A stretch of DNA of 64,000 nt from Diphasiastrum complanatum (lineage: Eukaryota > Streptophyta > Lycopodiopsida > Lycopodiales > Lycopodiaceae): assembly GCA_029204225.1 (NCBI GenBank), contig CM055107.1:17606051-17670050 (forward strand), read 5' to 3'. Each line of letters starts with the position of its first letter. Position 1 is the first letter of the stretch. Of this stretch, positions 34,214 to 47,199 are shown piece by piece. A program made the translations under genes and the position numbers. Under the pieces are notes generated by a model that did not search any database, was not told the DNA's origin, and saw only the letters and a program-made list of their open reading frames with translations.

Positions 34214-35410
34214 CTAATTTTGCGCTGTGGATGGAGTGATTTTTATTTTTTTACTGGTCGCATCGAGTTTTATCGTAATAGAGTCTATTTCCTTGTCATT
34301 TTTAGACCACATGAAGTCTTCGATTGTTCCCGTTGCTCCATTCACAACTCCATTTTGTATGTCCAAATTTGAAAGAATCATTATCTTTGCATTCTCGACA
34401 ATTTCTTCTAGTTGGTGGAATGTACGATCTTCAAGCCATGATTTCAAGTCCGTATTGTCTGCTGCATTTGTTTTCATGGGCACTTTTGTAATGTCATTTT
34501 CTTGAAAGATTTTTTGCAATGCATATTTGTTATATTTTCTTACATTTTCTTTGTGTGTACATATGATAGTGACATCAGAGTTGATCATTTGGAAGAGTTG
34601 GTCTTCTGGAACAATTTGTGTGTTTAACGTATTGTCAATCTCTTGAAAATGATAGGTACAAGGTGTCAAATGAATGTTTAATCGAGTGACTCAAATGCGG
34701 TTGAGTAGCCATTTTCCAATATGCAGATGTCGAAATGTGACATATTGAACATAGACTTTTTGTTCAATGTCTGCATATTGCTGGCAATTGTGCATGATCA
34801 CCAACTAATAGTAGAATATAATTTTTAAAAGGTGCATTGCATGGGGTGGATTTCATTTGATTTATTTGATGCACAACAAGCCGTAATGTCTGTGCGGTCA
34901 TCATGGACATCTCATCGATAATGATATATTCAGCAGCAAGTGGTATCATAAGGGAATACTCCATGGTACCAAATAGCTAGCCTATTCAAGCATTGTCGGG
35001 TGATAGGGTACCACATTCCGATCTTCATACCTTGGCCGAAAATATTTCCATCGTTCAGTTTTGGTGTCCAACTCAGTACAAGATACACATGGGTCAAATG
35101 GAAATCCATATTTACAAGTCTTTGCAGTTCTGGGACTACTTTTTATTGCGCAAGAGGATCAGCAATGGTGTATCTGTTTTCGCACAACAAGCTCGTATAG
35201 TTGTTTCTGAGCTGGGTTGATATTCAAAAAAACATTCAGTCCAGGCCTAATGTATGTAATGCTGTCCCGAGTCACCAAACGGGAACACATATTCATCACA
35301 CGTAAATTGACTCTTGACGATTTTGATCCAGTGCCACGTATTGTAAGCCAAGAAACCATTTCACCAATGTAATTTTCATCTATCAATACAACTTCGATGT
35401 CATGCCTTTC
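34214..35410 (-). pseudogene. PIF1/Helitron-type helicase relic
   Basis: Minus strand. 35,410-34,980 reads ERHDIEVVLIDENYIGEMVS and following, then QIHHC (stop), SSCAIKSS, CKYGFPFDPCV and YEDRNVVPYHPTML, which resembles the region before the helicase in Helitron Rep-helicase proteins (the CRxGFPxP and D-R-x-VVPYNP motifs). The next part, from 34,964, begins inside the helicase at the Walker B motif (EYIIIDEMSMM) and continues LLVGDHAQLPAIC; after a frameshift comes the C-terminal part with DVTIICTHKENVRKYN and LSNLDIQNGVVNGATGTI. The Walker A region and whatever lay between are deleted (junction near 34,970), and no HUH nuclease motif is seen. It is inactive. Type is firm; whether it is a true Helitron is inferred. 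Confidence 0.8.
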
Positions 35411-36642
35411 ATGGGATTGAACCAGGTGCGTGCGCTTTCTTAAATTTGTTTTTAGTATTTATGTTCCATGTTCCATACATAAAGCACATGTTTTGCCATT
35501 TTCCCCTTTTGTTTGAAAACAGGTCATCGACATGGCAACACATGAAATTACAGAGGCGGAAGAGGTACATTGTTTCCTTTTTGTTCGTTCGTGTAAATGC
35601 AATGTCCCAAAAAATATATGCACAGCTTTTTTGCTTTCTATTCTGTGACAACGATTAATATTCTCAAATTCTTTGATAGCTATTTCGGAAACTGAAAGAG
35701 GAAACAAGAACATCACAACTTGTGACCTCCGAGCAATTGGATGAGGTATGTATTTATCCCTCCACACGACAGATGTTTCTTTTGAATGCATGTGGGATTG
35801 AACTGAGCGAATACAAAAATGGCTTCCATAGCAACTACACAATGAGCACCTTTATTACATCACAAAAGCATGCTAGAGAAGCTTATGTGAATCAACATCA
35901 TGGAGATCCTATAGAAGGTACAAACTTGTATTTCTTTTCTTTTTGTGAACATTTTGTTCATGGTGTTTGTTATTAACATTTTCATCTTATGAAAATATCA
36001 TGATTTCCATGTTCTGGTTTCAGGATTTCTAAAGCATTTTTACAAGCTGTTTGCGATTTCAATTCCAAGCTCGATACAAACAAATCGAGCTGCTATTCAG
36101 CACTTCGAGCCCACTGTGACAAGGGATATTATGCAATCCGGAATTTGTACTTTGGGTATAATATCGGATGACTCGTACATAATTAACTGCTATTCAAAAT
36201 GATCTTGGCAGGCAGCTTGGGCACATCTCAGAAACAGGAGTGCGCCTCACTGATGGCCCAATCTCCATTGATACTGTGTTGAAAGTCCTCGAGAGAGAGA
36301 TCCTTGACACACCAACCATTGCAGCGACCAATTCACAGGTTTGCAATTTGCAACAACTCTAAATTACGTTGCGTTATGCATGCAACTTATTGCACATATA
36401 AATATTCATTGCATACTGACAAATAGCAGCCCATGGATCTCCAAATTTCGCAACAAACAACTCAACCACCATCTTCCAGCATCGAGGTATGCATGCAAAA
36501 CTATAATCTATGTTCTTCAATTTCACACGAATCTTGTTCCACCATGAAGAACTTCATTATGAAAAAGACATCTTTCTTGCAGGACGCCTCGCCTCCACCT
36601 TCAAAAAGGCCACGAACAAGCACATCACACTATACAAAATAG
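35411..36642 (+). CDS. Unrecognised multi-exon gene with basic C-terminal tail
   Basis: A chain of short exons with consensus splice sites: 35,411-35,425 (MGLNQ; may start further upstream), 35,523-35,564, 35,680-35,917, 36,024-about 36,155, about 36,212-36,338, 36,427-36,486 and 36,583-36,642 (stop TAG). The protein reads VIDMATHEITEAEE, LFRKLKEETRTSQLVTSEQL, FLLNACGIELSEYKNGFHSN, HAREAYVNQHHGDPIEGF, LKHFYKLFAISIPSSIQTN, then LTDGPISIDTVLKVLEREIL, QPMDLQISQQTTQPP and a tail DASPPPSKRPRTSTSHYTK with a nuclear-signal-like KRPR. Most introns are 90-115 bp and in phase. The junction at 36,155-36,212 does not keep the frame with standard sites, so it may be damaged or have another splice. I recognise no domain. 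It is divergent to the helicase relic and starts where that relic begins. Confidence 0.5.
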
Positions 36643-36698
36643 CATCACGTGTCGGCAAGTTGATTTAGATCGGACAAACTACCGACTTAAATAGGTGT

Positions 36699-36941
36699 GT
36701 GCACGAACACGCTCGCAAACCACCCAAGAAAATGCTTTTTTCCAAAACACATTCTAGTTTTTTTGATGCCTTTCATGTTGACATACTAAAAATTGTCAAA
36801 GATCGTTCAATTGCAAATAGATTAGAGAACTTTTATATCAAAATGTACAAATCTCAGAACATGAAACTTTGCAACAACTTGGCTGGTCACCCTTCAAGCT
36901 CGCGCAAATATTGGTACCTAAAACGACGATCCTGCATATGA
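36699..36941 (+). other. Short open frame, unrecognised
   Basis: 80 codons: MHEHARKPPKKMLFSKTHSS, then FFDAFHVDILKIVKDRSIAN and a basic C-terminus. It lies just downstream of the unrecognised gene and could be part of the same element or an exon of it; it could also be chance. No family is recognised. From here to 37,364 nothing else is seen. Confidence 0.25.
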
Positions 36942-37364
36942 CAAAACTTCAAAAAAACATTTTCTTGTAAATATTTAGTAGCTTCAATTCATGTTGCTCT
37001 TTGTCTGGCTTTACCACGTTTTTGTTATAAGCTGCACTTGGAATGGCATGTCAATCAAATTCATTAATCATCCTAATTTTTGTTGCACTCGATGCTTCCA
37101 ATGGCATGTTAATTAGATTCGTTACTCATTCTAGTTGACTCGCTTCTACTTTTGCGTTTCCGCGCCCTATGCTAGCGGGACAAAATTGCGTTGCTAGTTT
37201 GATTTGTTCTCTCACTTTAACCATCAGTTTGAGGGTGTAAGGAGGATGAGAACTTGAGAGTAGTTTAGTTCATAATGCTTTATAGGATTGGAATTGGATT
37301 GCTGTTTGGTCATGGCGTTGCAGCTTTGGTATTAAAATTAATCTTTCTATAATGAATGCTCATG

Positions 37365-37880
37365 TCAAACCCCTGTACCAATTCTGACCATTGAATCTTT
37401 CTTTCTTATCAAGTTGATTACAAAGATAGGGAATATTTCATGATCAGTTAGAATCTCAAGCTGTGAACCATACAAATAATGGTGCCAAGTTTTAAGTGCA
37501 TGGATAATGGAGAATAGTTCTTTCTCATAGATACTAACTTTTTTTTGGGTGGATTCCAACTCTTGACTTTTGAAGGCAATTTGCCTCCCATTTTGAATCA
37601 ACATCGTACCTATTGCAAAGTCACTAGGATGTATGGGATGTATTTAATAAAAAATGGCAGATTAGGATCCACGACTCTTTAATATTAATGTAGTAATAAT
37701 CCGCTTAAGAGTTTCAAAACTCTCTTGTAGACGGTTGCCACTTGGAATCCTTTCCCTTCCCCTTTAAAAGATCAATCATGGGTATTGTAACTACTATACA
37801 TTCCATAACAAATTTTCTATAATATCTAGGTAAACCCAAAAAAGCTTGTAAATTGGTAAGTTTAGCTACAAGTAGTTTTT
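37365..37880 (-). pseudogene. Gypsy RT/RNase H relic
   Basis: Minus-strand text from about 37,870: NLQAFLGLPRYYRKFV (end of Ty3/gypsy reverse transcriptase, matching the xxFLGLxxYYRRF motif), ESFETLKRIIT, then 37,604-37,365 GRQIAFKSQELESTQKKVSI, YEKELFSIIHALKTWHHYLY, GSQLEILTDHE, the RNase H start. Several stops are present. The rest of the element is missing; it resembles the corresponding part of element G (HALKT-RHYLYGSKFVVYTDH). Confidence 0.85.
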
Positions 37881-38697
37881 TTATCTCGTATGTAAAAACT
37901 CCCTTGGACTACAAGGGTGGAGAATGTTCATAAAAAAAAACAGCCTTCGCGGGGAGAATGTTGTCTACGTCAAGGCTCCCACTTTTGGAAGCGATAGGTT
38001 TGTGAGAATTATTCCAAGGAGTCGTTGGCTGCAAGAAAAAGAGGCTTTTTGAAAGGCGCCGGTGCCAGCTAGCGAGTAGGTCTCTACAATATTAAGCTAC
38101 AACCAGAGAGTTGTTTTCCATTAGCGTAGTGCTTATGCTCTTGCAACTTGAGATGTTTCAAATGTGGCCCTATTTTTCTTACTATAGACAAATATGTTGT
38201 TGAGAAAAACAATGACAATTTTATGAAAATAGTCTCAAAACATTGTTCATCAAGGCCATGAAAGTCACTAGAGCATTGATAAACTGTAGTTGGTTTTCTC
38301 ACCTACCTTCAAACTTTATTTTCTAGATCAATACAATAGCAATGCAAATATGATAGAGAAGTAGTTTCTCCTTTTATATCACGTGATAGTTCATTCCCAA
38401 GGGACGAATTCCTATTGTTACATGCTTCAAAGAAATCCTAATCATTAAACAAGCATTAACCCTAATCTTTCCACAAATCAAATCTCTCTCTCACTCACAC
38501 ACACACACACACACACACACACAATGGAGAGAGCAAATCCAATAACCATCAAATAACAAGAACATCAAAATCCAAATAACATGAGATGTAGGAGCAAGGA
38601 CATTCAACTACCAAAATGATACTCTCCACCTTTTGATTGAACATAAAAATGAGGTACATTGAGCCACTACTTATAGTGGTTTAGGTTGTGTGCACGC

Positions 38698-38750
<53 letters not shown>

Positions 38751-38949
38751 TGGGCAATGATAGACAAAACGGGTTTTGTCTATCCTCATTGGTTCACATT
38801 TGCCCTAAAATTTATTTGAAGGGCATTTGAAGTGCATTTAAAATGCTTGAAAATGAACGTGCATTTAAAAATTTCTAGAGAAAACATGTGACTTTAGAAA
38901 TTCATAGAAAGAGAAGTTTCTTGAAAGAGAAAGGTATGAGGCTTGCATC

Positions 38950-38983
<34 letters not shown>

Positions 38984-39052
38984 CTGTTTTTTATATTTTA
39001 GAGTTCTTTTAGGGTTTTTTGAGTTTCGGAGGAAAAAATAGCAATAATGTGA

Positions 39053-39107
<55 letters not shown>

Positions 39108-39759
39108 GCCTTTGGGGGAAAAGGTAAGTCAATTGCCACAACAGGGCTTTCCAAACAAAAAACCCCAAAAAATCACCTCATAGTACAATGAGCCAGCGAT
39201 ATAAAAAGTAATCTTTTCCTAGCTTGCCTGCCTATCCACCAAGTACAATTGTCATCACTACGCCTTTTATGGTATGCATGCATGTGGAATAGAATGCCTA
39301 TGTGCGTGTGTAGGGGCACAATACTCCCTTTATTATATGCCCCTTTCTTATGGTAAGTCTGTCAACTTTTGAGACGTGCTCTTTAACTTTGAGTAATCTC
39401 ACGAACTTTCATTGATCACATGAAAGTTTGTATCGCCAGATCCACCAATTAAATAAAAGAAGTATAACTATCATACTCTTTCCAAGAAAATTGGCATCAT
39501 CGAAAAGGACCTCAAAAGCCTTGCATTCAGTAATTTGCTTAGAAAGGACTCTCAAACCAAAGATTGAATTTACAACAAGCCCAACAAAGCATGTTGCTTT
39601 GATGAGCTTCTAGAATCTCTTCTCAAGCAATCAGCTTTCCACCAAAACAATTTAGTGTCAAGCTTCTCTGCAGTTGAGAACAATTCAAGAAGCTTAGTTG
39701 CCCTACCCCTTTTCCAAGTCACATACATCTTCTAGATCAGAGGCAGAAAAATTGCTGCT
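37881..39759. other. Non-coding with several microsatellites
   Basis: No gene recognised. (CA)n at about 38,489-38,522; (GA)n at about 38,700-38,747, 38,951-38,980 and 39,055-39,102. Open frames that cross the GA tracts are artefacts of the repeat. The last few hundred bases are the 3' flank of the VDAC gene. Confidence 0.6.
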
Positions 39760-42700
39760 TTAAACTGCCAGTACTGTTAGACTAAAACCGACTTTTGGGG
39801 TGGTTGATTGGAGAGCTGTTGTATCAACTTGTGCCAACATGCCTACGGAAATAAAAGGAGTGGGTTCATGCTGCAACAATGTTTGAACTATTCCATGATT
39901 GTCCATCCTGGCTTTTACAGTTGTGAATGGATCCAGCTTGAAAGACCCTCCAAATGTGAATGTGCTAAGCTTCTTCTCCCACTTGTGATTAAGATGGCAG
40001 CCCCACGAAGCTCTTTGGTTGATAGTTTGGGAGCAATATGCATCAATACATTTGCCACTCATAGGGTCAATTACTAAGGCTGCTGAGGCATCTTTTGTCA
40101 GAAATCCAAAACCTGGAATAACCACAAGTAAAACTCATGAAGAATACATGAATGATGATTTTACATTTACCAAACTTTGGGGGATCACTTGCAACAGCAC
40201 AAGTGATATTACTCAATATCTATTAGGATCATAGAAGAGGAAACTTGAAATGAACTATTGATCTCTTGGAACCTTGGAAATACAAATTCCAAATTCATAA
40301 GTGCCTTGAATGTTCAAACTATAAGGTCCAATCTATTGCGACTCTCAGCTGCTTAGGGCAACAGAAAACTATGACCATTTAAGACAAATGTTTGTGGTAG
40401 TGCAATAACTTATTACTCCATAGATCAATGTAACAGTAACTCATCACTCTTGACATGAAATTGACAGAACAAAAAATGAAGGTTGAAGCTAAGATGATTT
40501 TGCAGTTTGACCACTCTCCAAACACGGTTGCAGTATAAAGATTGTGCAATCTTTGAAAACCTCATACAATCCAAGTGGTTGCCTCTCAAGTCTTGGGAGG
40601 TAATCCGAGAATTTTATCAAAGACGATGGGGAACTGCACATGGAAAATATTCTCATACCTTGAGCAGATTTTTAAATCAAGAAAATCATGAAAACACTCA
40701 AATGGGACCTTGGGGTTGAAGACTTTCAAAGAAAAAATACACCTTCCTCGACAGTGCTGAACAAGAAGCAAGATGCACTATTCATCACATCACTCCATGA
40801 ATCACTGTATACCTGACCAAAAAGTAATATTTTCCACTTGTGCTATTGAAATTTAGCCAATCCATATTTCCTTCTAAAAAATGTCAATAGCTTCATAACG
40901 TGTCTAACCGGAATGTGCACGTGAAAATTCACATAGACCAAGTTCCTCACAAAGACATATTCTGGTTATTTCAGACCAGAAAGGGATCATACCTGCAGTT
41001 GATCCAGTGAGTCCATTCTTTTCTGTGTCATACATGAATGAGCCTCCAACATGCAAGCTTTCAGATCCTAAAGTAGCAGAACAATCAAAAGAAGGTTTGC
41101 TCTTTAACCCTTGTATGGTAGCAGTCACAGCAGCTAAGTCATTCTGGTACTGCACCTGAGCTTTTCCAACATTAGCTGCCCCTGGCATCGTTGTAGTCAA
41201 AGAAGCTTTTAGTCCCGGAGCCAGGTTCTCATATGTTGCAGAGGCAGTTATCTGTTACGACAATAAATCCAAAAACAAAAGCTCAATGAAAAGCAGGCTG
41301 ATGAAATTTAATGAGCTGCAACCAAAATATATATACCTAGGACATGTTATGCGAACTGGAGAATCCAACAAAAAACGCAAAAAGATTCCACCAAAACTTC
41401 ACAGGGAATCTAGCACCTCAGAAGAAAACTTCGGCTGAAAGACCTCACAAACAAATGCTTCAGTGCATTTTTTATTCAAGAGTGAAGAATGGATGGAAAA
41501 CACATTTCCTTGGAAATTTGATAATCTCTAAATCATTCACAGCCTTGATTATATCATCTGCCCATTATCTGTAAGAATATATTCTACAAACCTCAAGTTA
41601 GCTCAACTAAAGATGATGAATGCCTGAAATAGCCCCGATGGTGAGTCATAACATGATGCATTTTCGTGATTACAAATCAGGTGCTCTTTGAAAATCCATT
41701 CTATCTTGTCCAACAAAAATAATAGTCTAACACTGATGGTAAGTTGAACTTACTCCAGAACTTGAAAGTCTGCAATATTAAAGACTATTCTTTCATGTGT
41801 TCCAACAAATTTATAAAAACTTAATTTGACTTGCAGCTCTACATTTTAAAAACTTTTGTTTATTTTAGAGGGTGAAGACAACAAGCATGCATCTCGTCCG
41901 ATCTTGTAAGTGTTGAAGTGATTTGCTTGAAAAGATGGTATTATTTTTTTCCTTTTTCCATAAGACAACTTAAAAAAGCAAATCTGACTCAAAAAAAAGA
42001 TCTATATATGCCAAAAAGTGGGATTAATTAGAATATGAATCCAACAATGATATAATTGTTTGGCTTCCTCAGATAAGTGAGATCAGACCAAAGATGGAGA
42101 CCTACACAACCAGCATCAATAGAAAATAGGCAAAATTGCAGCAGAAGAGGAAAGATCTAACAATCTTTATCACCTGTACAAAGGTATTTTATGCATATGC
42201 CCATAGAAGAATAAAAGACCATTCTCTAAAGGGCTGGGTGAAACCTAAGTGTCTTGCTGGAACAGATGCTAGAGCACGATATCATAATCATCCTCCTTGA
42301 AATGTGTTTACACTCCTAACTTCCTCCATGTTGCGATTCCGGTCTAGACAAGCTAAAATTATCAACATTGACCACTGGCCTGTGCAATGAAATTGGTAAA
42401 CCACCAAAACTGCTGCTACTCGAAAATACCAAGGGGAGCTGGAAAAAAGTCTCAAGAGCATGGATTGGATAAGCATTATAATCATGAAAACATACTGAAA
42501 AATCATTCACAATAGCCTACATTCTCAAGTACGGATCCTAAAAAACATTTTGTGATGAAATTCAAATGAATCCCTGTGTAATTTGCCCAGCGTAAAGAGT
42601 AGTACCTAAAAATCCCATCACTTTTGGCATTCATATTAGTGCTTTGCACTTATATATCATATTTAAGAAACAATATGGCAAAAGCACAATAGCACTACCA

Positions 42701-43245
42701 AAACGAAAATAAGATCCACCCAGGATGAAAATTGCTCCTACACTTAAAGCACTTTTACGTTAATTCATAATGCCAACGGGGTAACTCTTTGGTATAAGAG
42801 AGAAAGAGAACCATTTGGCAATTCAAAGCTTCTGATAACTAGGATATACTTTTGGCCTTCATTTGGTTGATCAGACGGCACAACCTTTTTATGCCAAATA
42901 TTAAAGTTCTACTCTAAAAAACTCCATCAACTTGCACTCATTAATTTAGATACAAATTCCAATATCTTAAATCATCTTCTGGCATTAAGCGTGTACCTGA
43001 TTTAGAGTGGTTACAGAAAGATCAGTTTTGATTCCCTCTCTTTTGAAGGAGCTGGTGATGATGCCAATCATAGAGCCATCCACCATGGTGGCATTCGTTG
43101 AGATTGTCACACCGCTGGGCCCAAGGCATGAAAAGCAGATAGTGTGACCGAGAGTGAACCCTTTCTGCAACAAATCCTTGGCAGGCTTTGCCAGGTCCGT
43201 GAAAAACACTGGCTTTCCTGGTGGTGCTGTTTTAGCTTCGCCCAT
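39760..43245 (-). CDS. VDAC / eukaryotic porin of the mitochondrial outer membrane, three exons
   Basis: Predicted 286-residue protein. Exons: 43,245-42,997, 41,251-40,993 and 40,112-39,760; introns of 1,745 and 880 bp with donors CAG|GTACAC and CAG|GTATGA and acceptors AACAG and CCAG; phases 0 and 1 join without loss. It covers the whole beta-barrel family: N-terminal helix region FFTDLAKPAKDLLQKGFTLG, the middle with APGLKASLTTTMP, and the end GFGFLTKDASAALVIDPMSG, GGSFKLDPFTTVKARMDNHG and VDTTALQSTTPKVGFSLTVL, close to plant VDAC C-termini. VDAC forms the anion-selective channel that passes metabolites such as ATP. Length fits the family (about 275-285). The N-terminal 80 residues diverge from common plant VDACs and contain extra Cys. 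An in-frame upstream ATG (43,311) would add 22 residues; the start at 43,245 fits the family. Confidence 0.92.
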
Positions 43246-43564
43246 CTTGCAATTCAGACGATTTACTTGAAGACAGCACCTTGCTAGTGCTCCTTGAATA
43301 GCTTCCCACAATTTTCCTCTTGAATTTTCCCAATTATCAGAAACAATCTCACTCTTGGCAAATCAACACAGGAGTCCCACTTTTTTATTCTAGCAGAGCT
43401 CAACACAGGAGTCCATTTTTTGCTCTAGCAGATGAACACGGGCATGGATGAATCTTATCAAGTAAGGCAAGATAAATAGAGAGACATTTGACAGAATACA
43501 GGATTGGGCTACAGAATACTACTGCTCATGTAGAATGTACAGGAGGGTGGAGGCCAAAACCCAA

Positions 43565-43584
43565 CCCCCCCCCCACCCCCCCCG
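43565..43584. repeat. Poly-C tract (poly-G on the minus strand)
   Basis: Two runs of C separated by one A (about 43,565-43,574 and 43,576-43,583). The minus strand has G-runs long enough for a G-quadruplex. It lies about 330 bases upstream of the VDAC start codon, in its likely promoter region. Confidence 0.85.
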
Positions 43585-43737
43585 CGAAAGTGGCAGTCCA
43601 GCTTGGCATTTGCAAAAGCAGCCACGTGGAAATACTCAATATGCACATGCAGGCCTGGCACCTGGCGCTTGGATGTGAGTGGACCCATTTTCAGCCCAAT
43701 CCCAATATATTCTATTCCCAGTGGCAAAGGAAAGGGG

Positions 43738-43826
43738 GTTTTTACAATTCTGTCTTATGGCCAAGTTTAAGCTCCTTGCTCAAATGTGAAGTAAATGGAC
43801 GGTCGAGCATTATACATGTGGCACTC
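43738..43826 (+). repeat. Direct repeat, left copy, flanking the GRAS pseudogene
   Basis: TTTACAATTCTGTCTTATGG, CTTGCTCAAATGTGAAGTAAA and TGGACGGTCGAGCATTATAC recur in order at 45,533-45,652 (TTTACAATTTTGTCCTATGG, CTTGCTCAAA, CAAATGTGCAGTAAATGGAT, GCAGCATGATACACGTGG). The right copy carries about 30 extra bases. Confidence 0.75.
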
Positions 43827-43877
43827 TTAGATGTGTAGTTACTGGATGCCAATCCTCTAGATAGATTCCGAGCAGAG

Positions 43878-44940
43878 AATTGGAGCCTAGTTCTCCTGTT
43901 CTAGCGAACCTGATTGAGCAGCTGCTGGATTGTGCCAGAGCAGTAGAAGCCGTTGACCTAGAAAAGGTTAATGAGATTCACGGGTTTCGCGTGCAAGCTC
44001 TAAAATGTGCTTCGAGATTGACAACCATTCCCCTTCTACTATTGAGATTCTCAAAGATTATCACTTATTTTTGGAAACCAGTCCATACATGAAAATTCAG
44101 CAGTACTTTGCCACTCAGACAATCTTGAAAGCGTGCAAGGGAGAGCGATGGTTGGTTGCATTTGTATGGTATCCAGTGGCCATCTTTGATCCAAGCCCTT
44201 GCAGATCGGCCTGAGGACCTCCCAAGCTGCGCATCACATGCATTCACTTTCCGATGCCAGACCTGCATGTAGAGAAAACAGAGTTAACAGCCAGCAGGCT
44301 TGCAGAATTTGCCCACAGAGGCGGTGTGCCTTTCGAATATCACTCTGTGAAAGCAAAGTGGGATCAGATCTTACCATCTGCATTAATGACATTAATGGCC
44401 AAATCCTGATTCTCAATTGCATGTTTAGCTTGCGGCATCTCCCAGACGAAACCGTGGCTGCAGAGAGCCCCAGAAAGCGGATGCTGAAGAACATCCCTGC
44501 CATGAACTCTAAAGTGCTCATAGAAAGAGTGATGAATGTAGCTTGTAACACACCCTTGGGCTTTATCCACCGTTTTCGAGCACTTATTGACCGTTCCGGA
44601 GAGAGTGCACATGGAGAGTCAGTTCTTCACCAAGGCCATCTTCAATGTGATGGCACGTGAGGTGCGGAGCGTGTAGATAGGGCATAACCCTACAAGCACT
44701 GGCAAACCCCTTACATACATGGCTGGTTTCAGAATGATGCCCATCCAATCCACAATGTACAGACAAATTCAGGACATACTGACCACCAGTTTCCACAGAA
44801 ATTATGGCTTTCGTAGAGATGGGGAGTGGATGGTGCTTGGCTGGAAGAACATGCCTACTCATGCAGTGCCTGCTTGGGAAACCCGCTCCATCCAGCCCAA
44901 AACTGCAGCATCCATCAGTCTACCTTCAATTCAAAATTGA
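43878..44940 (+). pseudogene. GRAS-domain transcription factor pseudogene (SCL/LISCL-like)
   Basis: Fragments in three frames follow the order of a GRAS domain. SPVLANLIEQLLDCARAVEA (leucine-rich region I) begins at about 43,890, then LFLETSPYMKIQQYFATQTI (44,070-44,130), GIQWPSLIQAL (VHIID-type region, about 44,165), PPKLRIT and LTASRLAEFAHRGGVPFEYH, then LRHLPDETVAAESPRKRMLK and VLIERVMNVACNTP (PFYRE-like). The end reads MAGFRMMPIQSTMYRQIQD and FRRDGEWMVLGWKNM (SAW motif). LPDETV plus the W-x-x-LGWK ending is typical of the SCL14/LISCL branch. Frameshifts, stops and a gap after the first region show it is dead. GRAS proteins regulate transcription in plants. It is shorter than a full domain only by a few small deletions. 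Confidence 0.88.
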
Positions 44941-45019
44941 GGGCATTTGACAAATTGCACAATACGGCTACATCAGTTGAACCTATTGAGCTGTTGAGCT
45001 GGGTCTGCTTTGCATTGGC

Positions 45020-45532
45020 TTACCCTGGACTATGCAGGAGTAAGATCATATAACAACCAGCAAGAATTGCGTGGTCTTTTAACTGCCTAGAAGCTGGATA
45101 TATCAATCAGTGAGCTGGTAAGTGAAATAGACTGTGATTGGTCCAGCAAACACTTTAGCCTTCACATTTATCAGTTACATGTAGCTGGAATGTTAGCAAC
45201 CAAATGTTTTCAAACATTTGAACTTGGAATTTTTGAATCCAAACATCAGCCAAAGGTTAGGAAACTTTTTTCATTGCTATTTTATAGGAAGATTCCCGTT
45301 AGATGTTATATAATCAGAAAACATTAGAGAGCATAGGACTATGCAGAACCTGAATACATCATAGGAATTGTCTCATGAATACATCATAGGAGTTGTTGGG
45401 TTATTTTGTACGGTTGGCTGGTTGGCTATGTAGTGTAGAAATAGTCCTGCTCTATGTGTAAACTAATCTTGAAATGGACTATCCAAACACAGTCCTCTCT
45501 AGAAATTATGTGATACAAAAAAATCCGTGTCA
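45020..45532. other. Non-coding
   Basis: Nothing recognised between the GRAS pseudogene and the right direct repeat. A short word ACATCATAGGA is repeated at about 45,358 and 45,382 (CATAGGAATTG / CATAGGAGTTG). Confidence 0.4.
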
Positions 45533-45652
45533 TCTTTACAATTTTGTCCTATGGCCAACCTTTAAGGTGCTTGCTCAAAGAGAATAGCCATGTGGCATAA
45601 TGCTAACCTCAAATGTGCAGTAAATGGATGGTGCAGCATGATACACGTGGTC
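45533..45652 (+). repeat. Direct repeat, right copy
   Basis: Second copy of the 43,738-43,826 sequence, about 1.8 kb downstream and on the other side of the GRAS pseudogene. Confidence 0.75.

Positions 45653-47199
<1,547 letters not shown>

Noticed and set aside
38948-39154. Minus-strand frame with Ser-Leu repeats
   Set aside because: It crosses two (GA)n tracts; no gene features.
40115-40125. ATG start for the last VDAC block at 40,125
   Set aside because: It lies in the intron; the acceptor CCAG at 40,113 joins in phase to exon 2 and restores the family sequence.
44234-44551. 105-codon minus-strand frame
   Set aside because: Antisense to the GRAS pseudogene, whose plus-strand motifs are clear.
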